Source of the DNA: Actinophytocola sp.
GTDB lineage: Bacteria > Actinomycetota > Actinomycetes > Mycobacteriales > Pseudonocardiaceae
Assembly (NCBI RefSeq): GCF_009379765.1
Contig: NZ_WHTD01000024.1
Coordinates: 1-64,000 of the forward strand
Length of the DNA stretch: 64,000 bases
Direction of reading: 5' to 3'
Part shown: piece by piece, positions 60,850 to 64,000 of the stretch
Numbering within the stretch: position 1 is the first letter of the stretch
Layout: each line of letters begins with the position of its first letter
Notes under the pieces: generated by a model
What the model saw: only the letters and a program-made list of their open reading frames with translations
Databases searched by the model: none
What the model was told of the DNA's origin: nothing
Position numbers and translations under genes: made by a program

Positions 60850-61620
60850 TCAGGCGGCATGCGTTTCGGAGATCTCCGCCAACCATTGCCCGGCCGCCAT
60901 CATCGGCGAGCCGAGCTGTCGCAGCGCCGACCACATGGTGACCTGGTTGGCGGTCAGCACCGGCTTGCCGAGCCAACGCTCGAGCGGGCCGATGATGTCG
61001 TAGGTCGGCACGTTGGTGCAGCTGATGAACAGCCCGTCGGCCTCCGCCACGTCGACGGCGGTGACCGCCTGGACGATCTCCGCGTAACCGACCTTCCAGA
61101 TGTGGTCGAGCAACCCGAGACCGACGCTCGAGACGACCTCCACCCGGTGCTCGTCGAGGAAAGTGAGCAACCGCTCGGTGACGCTGTCGATGTAGGGGGT
61201 GACCACGGCTATCCGTCTCAGCCGCAATACGTTCAACGCGGAGACCAGCCCGCCCGACGTGGTGGTTGCGGCCGGCGCGCCTGCGGACAGCATGCTGGCG
61301 GTCAGCGCCTGCTCACCCGCCATGCCGCCCACGAAGCTGCCCGACGCGCAGGCGTAGGTGACCACCAGCGGCTCCGGCGCGAGCACGTCGGCGGTGGCCC
61401 GGCGGACCCGTTCCGGATCGCTCAGCTCCGTGGCCATCTCCACGGTGACCGGCACCGGCACGAACGGCAGCCTCGTCAGGTAGAGCGAGATGTCATCGGG
61501 CGCCCACCGCCACAGCTCGCGGTCGAGCGCGAAGTCGAACGGCGCGACGACCCCGACGCCGCGCTGGGTGACGAGCTCCGGGCCGATGATCTCCACGGCC
61601 CTGTCTCTCGGATAGAACAC
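60850..61620 (-). CDS. Asp/Glu racemase-fold enzyme (maleate isomerase-like), two Cys
   Basis: A 256-residue member of the same superfamily with both catalytic cysteines: VVTYACASGSFVGG (about residue 85) and GLFISCTNVPTYD (about residue 200). Typical ending PVLTANQVTMWSALRQ. The two-Cys arrangement is that of maleate isomerase and Asp/Glu racemases. GTG 61620 was chosen because longer in-frame versions run into the DUF3830 gene. Thirteen bases separate it from DUF3830. Substrate probably a dicarboxylate or malonate-like acid; inference. Confidence 0.82.
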   Translation of the reverse strand: MFYPRDRAVEIIGPELVTQRGVGVVAPFDFALDRELWRWAPDDISLYLTRLPFVPVPVTVEMATELSDPERVRRATADVLAPEPLVVTYACASGSFVGGMAGEQALTASMLSAGAPAATTTSGGLVSALNVLRLRRIAVVTPYIDSVTERLLTFLDEHRVEVVSSVGLGLLDHIWKVGYAEIVQAVTAVDVAEADGLFISCTNVPTYDIIGPLERWLGKPVLTANQVTMWSALRQLGSPMMAAGQWLAEISETHAA

Positions 61621-61633
61621 TGCCGCCTGCCAG

Positions 61634-62128
61634 TCAGTCGTCGAGTCGTTGGTACACCAGCCGTTCACCGACGCTGCCGGATCGCCACACGTCGTTGCAC
61701 GCCTCCGCCATGGCCGGCAGGCCTTCGACGATGGTGGCGTAGACGTTGCCGGGCACCCATCCGACATCGCCGTTGAGCAGAATGTTGTTGCGGCCGTAGA
61801 AGATGGCCAGGTCGATCACGCCGGGAAGGGACTCGAGCCCCTTCTCCTCCTTGAAGTCGCGGTCCAGCATGCCGCCGTGGAAGTCGAAGAACACCACGTC
61901 ACCGGGGATCGGTGTGACCGTCGGGTTCTCGAGCCCGAGCGGCTGGTCCACGAACCGCTCGACCATCGTGTACACCTCGTTGCGGGCGTACTTCGCGTGG
62001 TGGGCGGGGCCCGCGTGCGGCAGCGACTGCCACACGGCCGCACAGGTCCGTGGCGCGTCCTTGTCCAGCAGCTGGGCGACGCAGGAGACGCCTCGGCGCT
62101 CCAGGGAGATCGTCATGAACCTCGACAT
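61634..62128 (-). CDS. DUF3830 protein (cyclophilin-like fold)
   Basis: A 164-residue protein resembling DUF3830: SLERRGVSCVAQLLDKDAPR, HHAKYARNEVYTMVE, and GDVVFFDFHGGML. The family is thought to have a cyclophilin-like fold and occurs next to amidases, racemases and regulators of unknown catabolic routes. ATG 62128 or 62116 are both possible. First gene of the DUF3830-racemase-racemase run, divergent from the dehydrogenase, with the second operator between. Confidence 0.75.
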   Translation of the reverse strand: MSRFMTISLERRGVSCVAQLLDKDAPRTCAAVWQSLPHAGPAHHAKYARNEVYTMVERFVDQPLGLENPTVTPIPGDVVFFDFHGGMLDRDFKEEKGLESLPGVIDLAIFYGRNNILLNGDVGWVPGNVYATIVEGLPAMAEACNDVWRSGSVGERLVYQRLDD

Positions 62129-62203
62129 CAGCAATCCCAACGGTCAAGATGCAGCACCTGTAGTTCTTGGTCTGGCTCTCCCGCGGGCTGCAGCGACCGC
62201 GCC

Positions 62204-62217
62204 GATTGTTGACAATC
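62204..62217. promoter_or_regulatory. Putative GntR operator, copy 2, overlapping a promoter
   Basis: GATTGTTGACAATC, identical to the site at 60829. The embedded TTGACA (62209-62214) is a perfect -35 for the plus strand, and TAGCGT (62232-62237) fits TAnnnT at 17 bases spacing. Binding would thus block transcription of the dehydrogenase-amidase genes. Confidence 0.75.
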
Positions 62218-62292
62218 ATACGAGCGGCTTTTAGCGTGTCAATCCCTCGTCGCTCCCCGCGCACGGACCACTCGTTGAGGGGAGCATGACTC

Positions 62293-63285
62293 ATGACCTC
62301 GCCACGCTCCGCGGCAGTTGTCGTTCTGCACTCGCATTCGGGTGATACCGGCAAACCCCCGGGCACGGAGGCGTTGGACGACCTCGCGGAGGTCCGGTAC
62401 GTCACCGAGAAAGACCTGGCCAGCGCCTTGCCGGGGGCTGACGTGCTGTTCGTCTGGGACTTCCGCTCGCCCGGGCTCGCGACGGCCTGGTCGGCCGCCG
62501 AGTCGTTGCGCTGGGTACACACCGGCAGCGCCGGGGTGAACCACGTGCTGTCGCCGGAGATGGTCGAGAGCGAGGTGGTCGTGACCAACTCCCGAGGGGT
62601 CTTCGACGAGCCGATGGCCGAGTACGTGCTCGCCCTCGCGCTAGCGCTCGCCAAGGACCTGCCGACGACGCTGCGCCTGCAGCACGAGCGCCGCTGGCGG
62701 CACCGGGAGAGCGAGCGGCTCGGCGGCAAGCACGCGCTGGTCGCCGGCACCGGGCCGATCGGCCGGGCGATCGGCCGCAAGCTCACCGCGGCGGGCGTGA
62801 CCGTCACCGGCGTGGGCCGCCGGGCCCGCGGGTCCGACCCCGACCTCGGCTCGGTGCTGACGATGGACCGGCTCGCCGAGGGCCTCGACGGCGCCGACTA
62901 CGTGGTGCTCGCCGCGCCGCTCACCGACGTGACCCGCGGCATGATCGACAAGGCCGGGCTGGCCGCGATGAAGCCGACGGCCCGGCTGATCAACGTGGGC
63001 CGCGGCCCGCTCGTGGTGGAGGACGACCTGGTCGAGGCGCTGGCCGCGGGCCGGATCGCGGGTGCGGCGCTGGACGTGTTCGCCGACGAGCCGCTGCCCG
63101 AGACCTCTCCGCTGTGGGCGATGCCGAACGTGATCGTCTCGCCGCACATGTCCGGGGACGTGGTTGGGTGGCGGGCGGAACTGGTAGCACTGTTCCACGA
63201 CAACCTGACCAGGTACCTGGACGGCCGGCCGCTGCGCAACGTCGTGGACAAGCGGCGCGGGTACGTCCGGGAAGGAGCATCGTGA
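62293..63285 (+). CDS. D-2-hydroxyacid dehydrogenase (NAD-dependent)
   Basis: A 330-residue D-isomer-specific 2-hydroxyacid dehydrogenase. NAD-binding loop GTGPIGRAIGR at about residue 152, catalytic Arg in NVGRGPLV, Glu in FADEPLPE and His in VSPHMSGD. It would interconvert a 2-hydroxyacid and a 2-oxoacid. Stop overlaps the amidase GTG. Under the second GntR operator; divergent from DUF3830. Confidence 0.9.
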   Translation: MTSPRSAAVVVLHSHSGDTGKPPGTEALDDLAEVRYVTEKDLASALPGADVLFVWDFRSPGLATAWSAAESLRWVHTGSAGVNHVLSPEMVESEVVVTNSRGVFDEPMAEYVLALALALAKDLPTTLRLQHERRWRHRESERLGGKHALVAGTGPIGRAIGRKLTAAGVTVTGVGRRARGSDPDLGSVLTMDRLAEGLDGADYVVLAAPLTDVTRGMIDKAGLAAMKPTARLINVGRGPLVVEDDLVEALAAGRIAGAALDVFADEPLPETSPLWAMPNVIVSPHMSGDVVGWRAELVALFHDNLTRYLDGRPLRNVVDKRRGYVREGAS

Positions 63286-64000
63286 CGACTGGCCCAGCCG
63301 TATTGTCCGCGACGGAACTGCTCGCCGCTTACAAGGCGGGCAGCCTGTCCCCCGTCGAGGTCACCCGGGACGCGCTGGACCGCATCGCCGCGGTCAACGA
63401 CGCGGTGAACGCCTACTGCCTCGTGGACCCGGACCGGACGCTGGCCGACGCGGCCGCGTCCGAGGAGCGCTGGCGGCGCGGCGAGCCGCACGGCCTGCTC
63501 GACGGCGTACCGGTGTCCATCAAGGACATCCTGCTCAGCCGGGGCTGGCCGACGCTGCGTGGTTCGCTGTCCGTCGACCGCGACCAGGCATGGGACGTCG
63601 ACGCGCCGGCGGTGGCCCGGCTGCGCGAGCACAACGCGGTGCTGGTCGGCAAGACCACCACGCCCGAGCTCGGCTGGAAGGGCGTGACCGACAGCCCGCT
63701 CACCGGCGTCACCCGAAACCCTTGGGACGTCACGAAGACCGCGGGCGGATCGAGCGGCGGCGCGGCCGCGGCGGTGGCCACCGGCACGAGCCCGATCTCC
63801 ATCGGCACCGACGGCGGCGGCTCGGTCCGCATCCCGGCGGCGTTCAGCGGGGTGTTCGGCATCAAGCCGACCTACGGCGTCGTGCCGCTGTTCCCGGCGA
63901 GCCCGTACGGCACGCTCGCGCACGTCGGCCCGCTGTCCTGGACGGTCGCCGACAGCGCGCTCGCGCTCGACGTGCTGTCCGGCCCGGACAGTCGCGATTG
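63282..64000 (+). CDS. Amidase (amidase-signature family), 3' end beyond window
   Basis: The first 239 residues of an amidase-signature enzyme, cut by the window end. The catalytic triad is complete: Lys in PVSIKDILL, the cis-Ser in TAGGSSGGAAAAVA and the nucleophile Ser in DGGGSVRIPAAFSG. The GTG start overlaps the dehydrogenase stop. Together with the racemase-fold enzymes and hydroxyacid dehydrogenase it suggests breakdown of an amide-containing acid; substrate unknown. Confidence 0.9.
   Translation, partial: MTTGPAVLSATELLAAYKAGSLSPVEVTRDALDRIAAVNDAVNAYCLVDPDRTLADAAASEERWRRGEPHGLLDGVPVSIKDILLSRGWPTLRGSLSVDRDQAWDVDAPAVARLREHNAVLVGKTTTPELGWKGVTDSPLTGVTRNPWDVTKTAGGSSGGAAAAVATGTSPISIGTDGGGSVRIPAAFSGVFGIKPTYGVVPLFPASPYGTLAHVGPLSWTVADSALALDVLSGPDSRD

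Overview
This is high-GC (roughly 70%) DNA from a sterol-degrading actinomycete. The gene content (KstR and KstR2 operators, CYP125, a complete mce4 operon, F420-type oxidoreductases, a WS/DGAT, DUF5302, DUF6247) fits the Mycobacteriales/Pseudonocardiales. The repeat style and codon use suggest an Amycolatopsis-like Pseudonocardiaceae member, but that placement is inference. No rRNA, tRNA or CRISPR array was seen.

Layout. Positions 1-14 kb hold the KstR2-type genes for the last two steroid rings (HIP pathway): fadE33, fadE32, fadE31, an enoyl-CoA hydratase, fadE30, ipdF, a wax-ester/TAG synthase, ipdC, ipdB, ipdA and echA20. A Ser/Thr kinase gene splits fadE32 from fadE33. From 13.6 to 35.2 kb lies the sterol side-chain block under KstR-type operators: fadA5 divergent from cyp125; a DUF35-ltp4-ltp3-LLM-NTF2 operon; a FadD4-like ligase; echA19 divergent from fadD19; and fadD17-fadE27-fadE26. 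A decayed segmental duplication carrying a RelE/DUF6247 toxin-antitoxin module lies inside this block. From 35.3 to 48.4 kb one long plus-strand run (adh, hsd4A-like, aldh, SDR, yrbE4A, yrbE4B, mce4A-F) makes the sterol importer. From 48.6 to 55.5 kb the minus-strand run fadE34-chsE1-chsE2-chsH2-chsH1-ltp2 removes the last side-chain carbons. It diverges from kstR itself.

From 56 kb onward come a methyltransferase, an ECF sigma factor and a GAF-ANTAR regulator. These are followed by a separate catabolic cluster: a GntR regulator, two Asp/Glu-racemase-fold enzymes, DUF3830, a D-2-hydroxyacid dehydrogenase and an amidase cut by the window edge. Two identical 14-bp operators tie this cluster together.

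How it works together: Mce4 imports sterol. CYP125 oxidises the side-chain end. FadD19, FadD17, FadE26/27, EchA19, FadE34, FadA5, ChsE1/E2, ChsH1/H2 and Ltp2-4 shorten linear and branched side chains. FadE30, IpdF, IpdC, EchA20, IpdAB and FadE31-33 then dismantle rings C and D. KstR is encoded here. KstR2, FadD3, FadA6 and the ring A/B genes are not in the window.

Unusual structures include MIRU-like chained micro-ORF repeats in two operons, a hairpin repeat family with a constant core and covarying arms, two frameshifted genes, a tiny ORF bridging fadE26 and fadE27, and a split ipdA/ipdB pair.
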